From IMG/VR virus record IMGVR_UViG_3300042874_000443, positions 93,409-157,408 of that record: a stretch of 64,000 nucleotides of DNA. The stretch is one strand, 5' to 3'. Shown piece after piece: positions 26,459 through 35,778 of this stretch (its first letter is position 1; every line of letters begins with the position of its first letter). Both the position numbers and the translations under genes were made by a program. The DNA is from a virus. The notes below the pieces were generated by a model. It saw nothing but the letters and a program-made list of their open reading frames with translations. It was not told where the DNA came from and did not search any database.

Positions 26459-26949
26459 TGCACGGCCTTTGCAAGACAGAGCGCGGCAGCAAGCGTGCAC
26501 GTACGGTAACGCGGGTACTGCGCGATGGCGTAGAACCGCAGGAAATTGACGTAGGGCTCGGGAATGGTCTGGATCGTCGAAAGCGAATCGAGCGCGGGTT
26601 TGATGAGGTAGCGGTTCAGGCGCATGTCTCCATCGATCTCGAGGAATCGCCGACGCTCACACACGTTCGACTCCAAGACGCCCGGCGGCAAGTCGATGAG
26701 CTTGTACAAGATCGCGCCGATCTCCGTTTCGAACGCCATCTGCAACGCGACACGCGCGCCTCGTACCAAGTCATGCGTCGTCGTGAGAGAGAACAGAAAG
26801 CGCTGCCGCAACTGCTCGAGTGCGTACGTCGCCATCGGTTGCTGCAACGCCGCTTCGAAGGGCGTGGATATCCCTATCCAACAACCATCTGCGTCTTCGG
26901 TCGGCGGCGGGCCCCCGAAGAAGAACGGGAATGTGAATGGGTAAAGCAT
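26455..26949 (-). CDS. hypothetical tail protein
   Basis: 164 aa. The N-terminus is hydrophobic and aromatic (LYPFTFPFFFGGPP) without a following cleavage site; the rest is helical (ATYALEQLRQRFLFSL, YVNFLRFYAIAQYPRY). It lies between a fibre-like gene and the hub gene, with a GTGA overlap to the latter, so a tail-tip or baseplate role is likely from context. No family recognised. Confidence 0.5.
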   Translation of the reverse strand: MLYPFTFPFFFGGPPPTEDADGCWIGISTPFEAALQQPMATYALEQLRQRFLFSLTTTHDLVRGARVALQMAFETEIGAILYKLIDLPPGVLESNVCERRRFLEIDGDMRLNRYLIKPALDSLSTIQTIPEPYVNFLRFYAIAQYPRYRTCTLAAALCLAKAVQ

Positions 26950-26958
26950 GGCGGGGAA

Positions 26959-27798
26959 CTATTCCTGAACTTCGATCCACGAGGCTAGGTAGATCGATCC
27001 CGACGGGGCAAAGCCTACGTCGGTCGTATAGAGCGCTCGAATCAGGTCACCTGCTACGTAGGTATCGATGCCGGCAGCTTGTGTTGCGAAACCGCCCTCT
27101 TGGTTCGAGCCTGACGTGTGTACGACGATCAATGTGCCAGGGATGCCATTGATTGCGATCTGCGCGGTGAGCGTTCCGCCGGTGACACCTGGGCCACCTG
27201 GTTCAGTGATTGTCGAGAGTCCAACGATGGACCCCGGACGTGTAGCGCGGAACTCACTTGTATTGGGTAGGCCTGTTCCCATCGGAGTGTTGGGGAAGCT
27301 GGGAGCGAGCGTTGCATTCGAACGCCATTGCGGAGGCAGCATGTGCCGTGAAGTTGGCGCTGCTCCGTTCGATGCTGCTGTGATGCGTCCCTGCGCGTCG
27401 ACGGTCAGGTTGACGTTGGTGTACGAGCCCGGCGTCACCGTGGTGTTTGCGAGCGCGATCGAACCGCTCCCCGTGATGGGTCCGCCGATGAGGCCGACAC
27501 CGGTACCCACCGACGTGACCGTGCCACCGCCCAGCGGTGTGTTGTTGTGCATCCACGTGTCGTCGTTGCGAAGCCACACGTAGTCCGCGACACCTGCAGG
27601 CGCGGGATCCACCGCGAGTGGCGTCATGCCCATCCACGCCGCGCCACGGGCCCACCCTTGAATGTCGAGCAACGCCTGGCAGAGTGTGATCCACTCGGAC
27701 GCAACACCCCACTGCACGGGGTTGGCGCCTGGCGGCAACGGCGCCGCGTTCATCTTGTTGATAGGAACGGTCGTGTTGTTGTAGATGAAGTTGGTCAT
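26959..27798 (-). CDS. fibre/spike-like virion protein
   Basis: 279 aa. The core contains VTSVGTGVGLIGGPITGSG and ALANTTVTPGSYTNVN, a Gly/Ser/Thr-rich pattern repeated in many phage fibres and collar spikes, followed by VDAQGRITAASNG, another common fibre phrase. The C-terminus is a compact beta-like region ending at ASWIEVQE. It overlaps the preceding gene by ATGA. It is probably a short fibre or a fibre adaptor attached to the baseplate. Confidence 0.65.
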   Translation of the reverse strand: MTNFIYNNTTVPINKMNAAPLPPGANPVQWGVASEWITLCQALLDIQGWARGAAWMGMTPLAVDPAPAGVADYVWLRNDDTWMHNNTPLGGGTVTSVGTGVGLIGGPITGSGSIALANTTVTPGSYTNVNLTVDAQGRITAASNGAAPTSRHMLPPQWRSNATLAPSFPNTPMGTGLPNTSEFRATRPGSIVGLSTITEPGGPGVTGGTLTAQIAINGIPGTLIVVHTSGSNQEGGFATQAAGIDTYVAGDLIRALYTTDVGFAPSGSIYLASWIEVQE

Positions 27799-28772
27799 GG
27801 CGGACTCGGGGGTGTGGGCGGGTTCGGGTCGATCGTACCCTTGATGTTGCTCGTGGCAGGTGGACCAGTGAGAAACACAGCGGCCGCTGCTACCAGTTGC
27901 TGTGCGGCGTTGAGGACACCGTTTACAACAGACGTCGGTTGCTCCGTACCTGCAACCGACACACTCGCCGGCGTTGGTGGAACAACCGCCGTTGCAATCA
28001 CCGACGTTGAGGCTGCGGTGTTGACGGGTTGCAGGGCTGCGATCGCAGCATCCGCAGACAGTTTGACGTACTGGTCGACCGTCACTTTGTTGAACGCGAT
28101 GTTCTGAAGAATCACGTACTCCTTGACGAGGAAGGAGAACGAGAAGGGCACCGCAAGCTCGTTGTCTGCGTTGAGCTGCTGCTGCTGCGAGATCAACACC
28201 CCTGAAACGATCACGGAATCGTAGCGAAGACGTGCAAGGGCACCGCGTCGCGCGAGCTGTGTGCCGCGAAGCATCAGCTGGTAGGCCTTCGCGAAGCCGG
28301 ACCGTTGGTCGTCCTGCATCGAGTTGAGTAACATGCCCGAGTACTGGAACGTCGGGGGCGACTGTCCGTAGAAGAAGGCGACATAGTCGTCTGCTAAGAC
28401 TTTGTCGACCTGCATGATCTCTTGGAACGTCTCGTTGGCCGACGACAGAAAGAAGTCGATGAAGCCGGTGCCACCAGTTGCGTTGGTTCCGAGGAGCACT
28501 TTGGCCAACGACTGCGTCGCGTCGTCACCAGGGAGTGTCGCGAGGTACTTCGATCGATCGGTGTCGCTCAGGTCTGCGACGGAGATGTAGAGGCGTGCAA
28601 GCGTGTCGCGAAACTCGGCGTCACGCGGGCTGAACTTCGCGTACTTCGGCGACATCAGCGGGTTCGTTGCGAACACGCCCGACTGCCGTGGGTTGTACTT
28701 CGCCGACACGCCGTTGGCGGTCACGAAGGGGACGTTGAAGGAGCCGCCGGATTTATCGTATGGGCCGGGCAT
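27795..28772 (-). CDS. virion structural protein, tail region
   Basis: 325 aa from the ATG at 28772, which has AGAGG 5 nt upstream and starts 2 nt after the tape-measure stop; a longer reading begins inside that gene. The centre (PPTFQYSGMLLNSMQDD, RGTQLARRGALARLRYDS) is globular, and the last 70 residues are Ala/Val/Pro-rich ending in PPTPPSPP. No family was recognised. Position directly downstream of the tape measure suggests a distal tail or baseplate protein. Confidence 0.5.
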   Translation of the reverse strand: MPGPYDKSGGSFNVPFVTANGVSAKYNPRQSGVFATNPLMSPKYAKFSPRDAEFRDTLARLYISVADLSDTDRSKYLATLPGDDATQSLAKVLLGTNATGGTGFIDFFLSSANETFQEIMQVDKVLADDYVAFFYGQSPPTFQYSGMLLNSMQDDQRSGFAKAYQLMLRGTQLARRGALARLRYDSVIVSGVLISQQQQLNADNELAVPFSFSFLVKEYVILQNIAFNKVTVDQYVKLSADAAIAALQPVNTAASTSVIATAVVPPTPASVSVAGTEQPTSVVNGVLNAAQQLVAAAAVFLTGPPATSNIKGTIDPNPPTPPSPP

Positions 28773-28774
28773 CG

Positions 28775-31700
28775 TTACCTCTGGGATTGAAACCACGGCA
28801 TGGCGGTGATGAGGCGATCGGTTTCAGAACCGCCCTTGAAGTCTTTGACGACGGTGGCGAACTCGCCCACTGATTTGGCGAACAAGACGGTGGAATCCGC
28901 TTGGAGTTTAGCGGAAGGATCCACATCGCCAGTTGCGTTCGCCGCCTCCTCGTCCATACGCGCGATCTGCGAATCGATGTCTCGAAGGCGGTCGCTTGAC
29001 GCCCCGCTGTGCCGTGTCGTCTTGGAGGACGGCCCTGCTTTCGCGATCTCGTCATTGAGACCGCTGCTGTCACCCTTGCTCCACTTTTCGTACGCCGCCT
29101 TCATCTTCGGGTCGAGCTTTTCGACTTCGTCTGCCGTGAGCGATCGGAAGGCCTTGTCGGGGTCCATCCCTTCGAGGTCCTTGCGGCCTGTCTGGCTCGC
29201 GAGCTTCGAGGCGAATTCGTCGCGCGCAGCCAGTTCCATCTTGTGACCCGCAGCCGTGCGCACAAGCTTCATGCTTGAAGTCACACCTGCCAGGTCTTGT
29301 GTACCCCGGAACGTGCGTTCCATCGCGTCGGCCGTGTCTTTGGACATGCTTCCAGCAACACGAAGCGCCCTCTCTTGAAGAGCTGCCAGTTTGTCCGGTT
29401 GGTCCTTGAACTTGGCGCCAATCTCTTTGGTGATCTGTTCACCGCGCTTCTTCTCTTCGTCATTGCCCGACGTCTTGGCGCGTTCTGCTGTTGCCAGCGC
29501 GAGCACCAAGTCGCCTTCGTCACCTTTGTTCTGTGAAACGAGTGCTTTGACCTCGGCCATCGTCTTGTCACTGACGGCACCCATGCCAGACATCTTCAGT
29601 TCGTCCGCAATCTGCGCCTTTGCAGCGTCACGGTCACCCTTCAGGTCGACACCGCCCGCGCGCATCTCGACGTCCTTGGCTTTCTCGAAGCGTTCGATCT
29701 TCTTTTGATCGCCACTCGCGTACACCGTGTCGGACATACGCTTCATGATCTGACCCTTGCTGCCCTCCCATGCTTTCTCTGCTTGCGCCCGCGTCATGCC
29801 GTCCGAACCTTTGGTTGCAGCGCTGATGAAGTGGTCCTTCATCTCGGATGCACTCATAGCGCGCGCGGACTTGATGTAACCGGCTTCGCCGCCACCCGCG
29901 AGCATCGCTGTAGTCGCTCGTCCGATGATGTCCAGGGCGTTGAACTTCTTGCCGCCGGGGCCACCGACATCACTGATGCGTTGGAACGTTGTTGAGAGTT
30001 GTTGTGAGGTGAGCGCTGGCGCAGAAACCGCATGGCTGACGTCGATGACGTCTTGCACACGTTTCAACGCTTCTTCCGGGTCTCCAAACGTTTCGCCGAG
30101 GCTCGTGTATCGCCCCTTGCTGTAGTCCGCGATCGCGGCGAGCCTATTCGCACCGCTCTCGGAGGTAAGCCCTAAGAAGCTTCCCATGCGGTTCAACTGA
30201 CGCCCCGCCGAACGGCCAAAGGCGCCACCGAGGCCCCCCGTTCCAGTTTCGCTGACGAAGTTGGAACCGCCACGTGCGTACGATCGGCGAAGACCGCCCT
30301 TCTGAATCGACTCCTTCAATAGCGCGCGTTCGTCACCGCTTGTCGCAAGGTCTGAATCGCCGTACCGGCGAATGTGCTCGCCACGGCCTGCGGCTTCCTC
30401 GTCTTCACGCACGCGCTCGAAGTGTTCGGAGATGGAACGGAAGGGCGAGGACAGTGTGTCGCTGACGCTATCGATCGCACCGCGGATGCCGCGCTTCATG
30501 CGCGTCGCGAGTCCCGGCGTTCGATACTGCTCGCGTTGCGCTTTCTCTTGCTCGACGACTTCTTGTCGCTGCACGCGCAACTGATTCGCCATGCCCTGCC
30601 AGTACGAACGACTCGAGAACTGGACCTCGAGCGCGCGCGCCTGGTCTGCACCCAAACCCGTCGTCGACTGAAGAGCCGTGCCCAACGACATGCCCGGGAC
30701 CTGCGCCTGAAACGCGCGTGCCTGCGACAACATGTTCATCTGCATCTCGCCCGGCTTCATCTTCTGGGCGATCTCGTCCTTCATCTCCTGGCGACGCGTG
30801 TTCCACTCGAAGATGCCCTTCGTATCCATGTTGCGGAGCGAGTCCGCGGCGAGACGCTGAACCTCGTCGAACGGCCGAGTCTGCATCTCGCGATACCGCG
30901 CCATGTCGACCTGCATTTTGCCGCCGGGACCACGCCCCATCGCGGCGAGCATGTACTGGTCGTTCTGCATCGCAGAGAGCGACGCCATCGTATTGATCTG
31001 TCCGAGACCCGCGCGCCCACCTGCTCGCGCAAGCTGTAGATCGTTGAGCGCTCCCGACGACGCGGCAACGTTCGCAGCACCGGCTCCGTACATAGATGCG
31101 CCAGCGCCAGTCGCTCCAACAAGGCCGTACTGACTCGCCATGTCGGCGCCGCCGGCCATGATCTGACCCATCTGCTGCTGGGACACGCCGGCCATACGCG
31201 CGAACGAGGCGCGATTTGCGACGGCGCCCGCTTGTGCCGCGAGACCTTGGAAACCCATCTCACGCATCTGCCCGAGCGATTGAATGGCGTCTCGCACATC
31301 CGGGTCGCCGGTGATCTTCATCAGCATCTTAACGGTCTTCGAGATCTCCTTGACCTTCTGGACCATCTGGTCAGAGGACTGCGCTCCTGTCAGCAGTCCT
31401 TGCCCTGCCGACATCTGCATGATGCGCATCGTGTCCTGGGTGTTGAACCCAGTACGCTCGAAGTCATAATCACGCTGAAGGTGGCGGACACCTGTCGCGA
31501 CACCACGTGCACTGTGCGCATCCATTCCAGAACCCGTCACCATGTTCATGTTTGGTCCTGAGACCATGAACGGTGACGTCATCTGTTGAATCTGTCGGCC
31601 ACGTGCGAAATCTTGTGTGACCGGATTGAAGACCATGTTGGAGACAGCTCCACCGATCTTTCCGCCGAGGAAGCTGCCCGCCATTGTTCCAAGCGGTCCG

Positions 31701-32326
31701 AAGGCCGAACCCAGTGCACCACCAATCACAGATCCGCCGATGCCCATTGCGGCTTCGCCAATGCCTGCGATCGTACCCATCGTCTGCGCTTGGGCGTGAT
31801 GCATCATCTGCAGGTTGCGCTGCGCCGGCGTTGCGAAGTGTGCTCCGGGCAGTGTTGGTGCGAACGGGTTGAACACCGACGGCATGCGAGGTGTGCCGAA
31901 GCCGCCGCCACCAGCGAAGCCGCCTCCGCCGCCGAAACCGCCGCCACCAGCGAAGCCCCCGCTGAACGCAGCGCCGCCGCCTCCACCTCCGCCGCCACCC
32001 ATCGCAGGCGCCGCGAACGGGTTCATCATGCTCATGCCGCCCATCGCACCGACCGATGGCATCGGTGCCGAAGGGGGTGGTTGATAGCGCGTGACCTGCG
32101 CGGCTTGCAGCGTCTGCTGCACCATGTTCTGGTGCATGTTCATCGCGTGCATCGCCGCTTCGGATGGATGCGGGATCTGTGGTGGAGGCGGCGGCGCTTG
32201 GAACTGCGCGCCCGCGCCCGCCATCGCTTGCGACTGCTGCATCGGCAAGAGGCCGAGGTTGTATTGCATCGCCGAAAACCCAGAGAGCATCTGCTTCAGG
32301 GTCTCGTTGGATGGTTGATCGGCCAT
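28775..32326 (-). CDS. putative tape-measure protein
   Basis: 1183 aa, the longest structural gene here. The N-terminal 160 residues are low-complexity: a Pro/Gln/Met-rich start, then poly-Gly and GGGFGGGGG-type repeats (nt ~31,880-32,000). A Gly/Ala-rich hydrophobic stretch follows (GIGGSVIGGALGSAFGPLG) that could cross a membrane, then many long charged helices. The size, helicity and location directly after the frameshifted chaperone pair are the standard hallmarks of a tape-measure protein, which sets tail length and may form a channel during injection. Confidence 0.75.
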   Translation of the reverse strand: MADQPSNETLKQMLSGFSAMQYNLGLLPMQQSQAMAGAGAQFQAPPPPPQIPHPSEAAMHAMNMHQNMVQQTLQAAQVTRYQPPPSAPMPSVGAMGGMSMMNPFAAPAMGGGGGGGGGAAFSGGFAGGGGFGGGGGFAGGGGFGTPRMPSVFNPFAPTLPGAHFATPAQRNLQMMHHAQAQTMGTIAGIGEAAMGIGGSVIGGALGSAFGPLGTMAGSFLGGKIGGAVSNMVFNPVTQDFARGRQIQQMTSPFMVSGPNMNMVTGSGMDAHSARGVATGVRHLQRDYDFERTGFNTQDTMRIMQMSAGQGLLTGAQSSDQMVQKVKEISKTVKMLMKITGDPDVRDAIQSLGQMREMGFQGLAAQAGAVANRASFARMAGVSQQQMGQIMAGGADMASQYGLVGATGAGASMYGAGAANVAASSGALNDLQLARAGGRAGLGQINTMASLSAMQNDQYMLAAMGRGPGGKMQVDMARYREMQTRPFDEVQRLAADSLRNMDTKGIFEWNTRRQEMKDEIAQKMKPGEMQMNMLSQARAFQAQVPGMSLGTALQSTTGLGADQARALEVQFSSRSYWQGMANQLRVQRQEVVEQEKAQREQYRTPGLATRMKRGIRGAIDSVSDTLSSPFRSISEHFERVREDEEAAGRGEHIRRYGDSDLATSGDERALLKESIQKGGLRRSYARGGSNFVSETGTGGLGGAFGRSAGRQLNRMGSFLGLTSESGANRLAAIADYSKGRYTSLGETFGDPEEALKRVQDVIDVSHAVSAPALTSQQLSTTFQRISDVGGPGGKKFNALDIIGRATTAMLAGGGEAGYIKSARAMSASEMKDHFISAATKGSDGMTRAQAEKAWEGSKGQIMKRMSDTVYASGDQKKIERFEKAKDVEMRAGGVDLKGDRDAAKAQIADELKMSGMGAVSDKTMAEVKALVSQNKGDEGDLVLALATAERAKTSGNDEEKKRGEQITKEIGAKFKDQPDKLAALQERALRVAGSMSKDTADAMERTFRGTQDLAGVTSSMKLVRTAAGHKMELAARDEFASKLASQTGRKDLEGMDPDKAFRSLTADEVEKLDPKMKAAYEKWSKGDSSGLNDEIAKAGPSSKTTRHSGASSDRLRDIDSQIARMDEEAANATGDVDPSAKLQADSTVLFAKSVGEFATVVKDFKGGSETDRLITAMPWFQSQR

Positions 32327-32334
32327 GCGAGGTT

Positions 32335-32340
32335 ATTGTA
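32335..32340 (-). promoter_or_regulatory. TACAAT -10-like box before tape measure
   Basis: Minus-strand CTACAATAACCTCGC lies directly before the ATG at 32326, similar in place and sequence to CTATAATTCCTGC before the gene at 4796. It may be a variant of the CCCTATAATT class, but lacks the CCC and has one mismatch in TATAAT. Confidence 0.25.
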
Positions 32341-32354
32341 GCGGATTCGGTGAG

Positions 32355-32741
32355 TTACTTGGGTTCCTTGAGCTTTTGGTCGTGATACTCGCCCATCCGC
32401 TCGAGGCGCTTGATGAGGTCCTCGTCCCGCTGTCGCTTCGCACGAACCCGCGCTTGTGCATCGCGACGCATCGCCACCTTCTTGCGAAGAAGATCAGCAT
32501 CGTACGTTTCTTGGAAGACCTCGGCAGCGTAGTCGGCCACGATCCCGCCGAACGCCTTGTCGGCGTCGACGTTGTACACGCGCGCGATCATCTTGCCGAT
32601 CGCGTCCATGTGGGCCACGCGCTCCTGGCGCTCCCGGAAGACCATCTCGCGCTGGACGCGGTCCTCGATGGAGCCGTACGGCGCGAGCGGTACGCCGCGC
32701 GCGAAAAGCACCGCGCGAGCGTTGCCTCCCGGGCGACCTAG
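32355..32741 (-). CDS. tail assembly chaperone, -1 frameshift extension
   Basis: 128 codons in the -1 frame relative to the gene upstream, open from the slippery site to the stop at 32355. It has no good start of its own: the first usable one is a GTG at 32711 without a Shine-Dalgarno. The product is charged and helical (RQERVAHMDAIGKM, ARVRAKRQRDEDLIKRLERM). By position before the tape measure it matches the gpGT-type extension that binds the tape measure during tail assembly. The fusion protein with the 5' gene would be about 330 aa. Confidence 0.75.
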   Translation of the reverse strand, partial: LGRPGGNARAVLFARGVPLAPYGSIEDRVQREMVFRERQERVAHMDAIGKMIARVYNVDADKAFGGIVADYAAEVFQETYDADLLRKKVAMRRDAQARVRAKRQRDEDLIKRLERMGEYHDQKLKEPK

Positions 32742-33346
32742 AAATTTTCGATCGAGCCCTCCTCGAGCGCGACCGCAACGCGGTTGTCGAACTTCGACAG
32801 CTTGCTGAACAACACACGCAACGCGGGGTCGGGGAGACCTTCCACGTACGTGATGCGGTCTTGGTAGGCCTTCTCGATCGCGTCGTAGGTGTCCTTACGA
32901 TAGTTCGGGTGCACGAACTTGTCGTCACCGAACTGTTCGAGCGACGCCGCCAGAAGAAGGCGGAACCAGCTCTCGCTGTAGTGTGCGTCCATCGTGAAAC
33001 GCTGGGCTTCGAGGATCTCTTGCGCGCGCTTGGTGTCGCGCGCGTTGCGGGTACGCAACCGGACCTTGATCTTCGACGTGACCTTGATGTCCTCGGCCCA
33101 GAACCCCTTGAGGAGGACTGCGTCGATGATCTCGGACGCTTGGTCCCGGGTGAGGCCTGCCGCCTTGAGCTTCTCCGCGTAAGAAGCCATCGGCTTGAGC
33201 GTCGCTTCGTCCTTGCTCGCTTCTGCGTCGAGCTGATCGTCGAGCGCGTCGAGCTTCTCCTTGGTCTGCCCGGTCGTCGGCTGCTTGGGCGGATCGATCA
33301 CAGGCCGCGAGAAATCTCCGATGCGTGCGTCGTCCGTAGATGCCAT
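32738..33346 (-). CDS. tail assembly chaperone (gpG-like)
   Basis: 202 aa from the ATG at 33346; a TTG at 33361 is possible. It is helical, acidic at both ends, with a basic middle (TSKIKVRLRTRNARDTKRAQ). It ends ENF-stop, and the last codons GAA AAT TTC carry the slippery heptamer. Order on the minus strand is chaperone, -1 frame extension, tape measure, the conserved arrangement in tailed phages. In this arrangement a small fraction of ribosomes makes the longer fusion. A motif of the ATAAAC class lies about 48 nt upstream. Confidence 0.75.
   Translation of the reverse strand: MASTDDARIGDFSRPVIDPPKQPTTGQTKEKLDALDDQLDAEASKDEATLKPMASYAEKLKAAGLTRDQASEIIDAVLLKGFWAEDIKVTSKIKVRLRTRNARDTKRAQEILEAQRFTMDAHYSESWFRLLLAASLEQFGDDKFVHPNYRKDTYDAIEKAYQDRITYVEGLPDPALRVLFSKLSKFDNRVAVALEEGSIENF
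32741..32747 (-). other. programmed -1 ribosomal frameshift site A AAT TTC
   Basis: Minus-strand heptamer A-AAT-TTC fits the X-XXY-YYZ rule exactly (AAA, TTT, C) and is followed at once by the TAG stop of the 0 frame. After a -1 slip the reading continues L-G-R-P-G-G into the downstream frame without a stop. A GC-rich downstream stretch (GGTCGCCCGGGAGGC) could form a stimulatory structure. Confidence 0.8.
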
Positions 33347-33393
33347 GGATTCTTGGTACAAGGATTGGACCAGGAAAGCAACCTATCGTCTTG

Positions 33394-33410
33394 ATGTTTA
33401 TCTCGTGAGC
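33394..33410 (-). promoter_or_regulatory. ATAAAC-class promoter-like motif (copy 2)
   Basis: Minus-strand GCTCAC, GA, GATAAACAT in the divergent gap between the tail chaperone gene and dinG. It is about 48 nt before the chaperone ATG. This copy departs at one otherwise conserved position (A for G at position 5). Confidence 0.4.
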
Positions 33411-33431
33411 AAGGCAAACTGAAAGGCACGC

Positions 33432-35540
33432 ATGCGTACCGTTACGGAGCTACTGACCAACCCCGCCCATGGCCTCGTGCGAGAGGCCCGTCCGTCACAG
33501 CTCGCGATGGCCACCTCGATCGAACAGGTCCTAGCGACTGGCGGAGCCTACTTCTGCGAAGCGCCCGTGGCTACCGGAAAGACCTACGCGTACTTGTTGC
33601 CGGCGCTCCTGGCACAGGGGCGGCGCGTCGTTGTCGCCACCGCCAAGAAGCAGCTCCAAGACCAGATCGTCGGTAAGGATTTCCCGACGCTGCGTCGCAT
33701 CCTCGGCAAGGACATCCCGCCCTCGACGGCGATGCCCCTCAAGGGCAAGGGTAACTACGCCTGTCGTCTTGCTGCCTCGTCCATCATCGACAAGACGCCA
33801 GAGGGCGGCGCTGCGTATATGGAGTTCTTGCGTCACAGCTCGTACGGTGACCGCGCAGAGTACCCCGGCATGCCGCCCCGCTGGTGGGGATCCGCAACGG
33901 CCGAAGACTGTGTCGGCAAGCGTTGCGACTTCTTTGCAGACTGTGGGTACATCCAGCTCAAGCAAGATATCAAGCAGTCAAAGCTTATCGTGATTAACCA
34001 TCACGTGCTGGGTGCAGAGATGTACTTCGGACACGGCAAGCTTGTTGGTGGTCCGTACGATGTTCTCATTGTCGATGAGGCACATACGCTCGCAGCAGGT
34101 ATTCGCTCGGCCTTCACACATCGTGTGGGTGAGGATTCGATCAGCTCGTTGAACGACTTGCTCAAGCGGACAGCACACGCGTTCCCTGCTGTACGTCGAC
34201 TGCTCGAACCGTGGGAAGCAATGTTCCAAGCCGTACCCAATCGGCACTTCCAGGACGCAAGCGCGCGTGACGTCCCCGTGTTCGACATCGGACCTGCGAC
34301 CGAAGTGATCGCAGGGCTTCATGCGATCGAGATCGAACTGGGCAAGACGGCGGCGTCCTACTCGGATGAACCGGATGAACCCGGCGAAACGAACTACCTC
34401 AACGATGGGCTCGACGAGTTCAATGAGCCCATCCAGGCCATCGAGATGGATACCGCGGGCCAGCAAGAAGCCCTCGACGAGAACAAGGCACGAACGCTCG
34501 CGTTTCTGACGCAAGCGCAACGTCGTGTCGAATCGCTTCTGCGGGGACTTCAGACCGCACAAGGCGTCGTCGACGCAGACATCTCGATCACCGATCCCGA
34601 GGAGCAGGCGATGCGTCGCGAGCGCATCCTGGCCAACACCGCTATCTACGCGACGCAAGACGAACGGGGTCGCTTCGGTATCAACTGTGCGCCGGTCAGC
34701 GTGGGCGGCATCGCAGGCAAGTACCTCAGCACCGTGAAGACGGTCATTGTCTGCAGTGCGACGCTTGCCATCGACGGAAAGTTCGACCACGTCACCAGCA
34801 TGACGGGGCTCTCGCCGGCGAAGACGGACGTGCTACCGACATCGTTCAACTACGACGCGCAGGGCTTCGTGTTCGTCCCTCGTGGACTGCCGGTGATCGG
34901 ACGAACGAACCCGGAGTACGCTGCCGTCATGAAGAGGCGCGTCGACATGGCCGTCCAGCTCGTCGAGTGGTCCGACGGCGGCGCCTTCATCCTCACCACA
35001 GCGAACGACGAACTAGACGCGTTCGCGATGGCGCTCAAGGATCGGTTCCCAGGGCGGACGTTCGTGCAGGGGCACCGCAAGAACCCGTGGGACGGCGATC
35101 CGCAATCGGCGCTCGAGAAGTTCCGGGCGACACCCAACGCGATCCTCGTGGGCTCGAAGTCGTTCTGGGAAGGTGTCGACGTGCCGGGCGGCGCACTGCG
35201 GCTCGTCATCATGGCGAAGCTTCCGTTCCCGCAGTTCAACGACCCCATCATCAAGGCACGTGAGCGGCTCGCGGGCGCCAACGCGTTCATGGACGTGCAG
35301 CTCGTCGACATGTTGATCGACTTGCGCCAGGGCGTCGGGCGGCTCATCCGCACCAAGGATGACCGTGGCTGCGTCGCGATCCTCGACAGTCGCATCTGGG
35401 ACAAGTCGTATGGAGGTCTCGTCCGTCGAGCACTGCCCTGGTCGAACTCGACCGTCACGTCAGATCTTGCAGTGTGTCAACGGTATCTCCCACGATTCGC
35501 GGCGCACTTCCGAACGCAGGAACATCGAGAGTTTGCGTAA
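33432..35540 (+). CDS. dinG: DinG/XPD-family superfamily 2 DNA helicase
   Basis: 702 aa. Walker A is APVATGKT (44-51) and the DEAH box is VDEAHTLA near residue 215. Four Cys between them (about 110, 160, 165 and 171; KGNYACRL, CVGKRCDFFADC) are placed like the iron-sulfur cluster ligands of DinG/XPD. Late motifs include FWEGVDVPG and QGVGRLIR, the C-terminal ATPase motifs with the arginine finger. DinG-type enzymes unwind DNA 5' to 3', including R-loops and G-quadruplexes. In this phage it would serve replication or repair, next to RNase HII. It starts the plus-strand accessory half of the window. Confidence 0.88.
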   Translation: MRTVTELLTNPAHGLVREARPSQLAMATSIEQVLATGGAYFCEAPVATGKTYAYLLPALLAQGRRVVVATAKKQLQDQIVGKDFPTLRRILGKDIPPSTAMPLKGKGNYACRLAASSIIDKTPEGGAAYMEFLRHSSYGDRAEYPGMPPRWWGSATAEDCVGKRCDFFADCGYIQLKQDIKQSKLIVINHHVLGAEMYFGHGKLVGGPYDVLIVDEAHTLAAGIRSAFTHRVGEDSISSLNDLLKRTAHAFPAVRRLLEPWEAMFQAVPNRHFQDASARDVPVFDIGPATEVIAGLHAIEIELGKTAASYSDEPDEPGETNYLNDGLDEFNEPIQAIEMDTAGQQEALDENKARTLAFLTQAQRRVESLLRGLQTAQGVVDADISITDPEEQAMRRERILANTAIYATQDERGRFGINCAPVSVGGIAGKYLSTVKTVIVCSATLAIDGKFDHVTSMTGLSPAKTDVLPTSFNYDAQGFVFVPRGLPVIGRTNPEYAAVMKRRVDMAVQLVEWSDGGAFILTTANDELDAFAMALKDRFPGRTFVQGHRKNPWDGDPQSALEKFRATPNAILVGSKSFWEGVDVPGGALRLVIMAKLPFPQFNDPIIKARERLAGANAFMDVQLVDMLIDLRQGVGRLIRTKDDRGCVAILDSRIWDKSYGGLVRRALPWSNSTVTSDLAVCQRYLPRFAAHFRTQEHREFA

Positions 35541-35547
35541 TAAACCC
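35531..35547 (+). promoter_or_regulatory. ATAAAC-class promoter-like motif (copy 3)
   Basis: GTTTGC, GT, AATAAACCC, overlapping the dinG stop and 24 nt before the ATG of the XRE gene. It keeps the invariant ATAAAC core, the G-N-T start and the 2-nt spacing, but ends CCC rather than CAT. Confidence 0.4.
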
Positions 35548-35571
35548 TAACGACCTAAGATTCTGCCTGCC

Positions 35572-35778
35572 ATGAGTCGTGACCCCTACGCAGTATTGTT
35601 GAAAGAGCTACGCGACAAACGCTTGGCCAAGAACTACACCCAAGCGCAAGTTGCGGCGGGTATTCAACTGAGCCGCGCGCAGTACACCGCGATCGAACAA
35701 GGCAGGAGCCTCTTGAACTGGCGCCATCTGCACAAGCTGGCCAAGTTCTTCAAGACGAGCTGGACCATCAGCGCATGA
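35572..35778 (+). CDS. XRE/Cro-type helix-turn-helix regulator
   Basis: 68 aa, essentially one HTH domain: QAQVAAGIQLSRAQYTAIEQG is the typical recognition core (Q-x-x-V/L-A ... S-x-x-x-x-x-x-I-E-x-G), written here in two parts as QAQVAAGI and LSRAQYTAIEQG. No oligomerisation or sensor domain is present. It probably represses its own unit, which begins with the ATAAAC motif at 35531 and continues through rnhB. Stop overlaps the next start as ATGA. Confidence 0.85.
   Translation: MSRDPYAVLLKELRDKRLAKNYTQAQVAAGIQLSRAQYTAIEQGRSLLNWRHLHKLAKFFKTSWTISA

Noticed and set aside
28800-32340. Plus-strand ORFs with His/Arg- or Pro-rich products opposite the tape measure
   Set aside because: They mirror the Gly-rich and charged repeats of the tape-measure gene and have no ribosome-binding sites or motifs.
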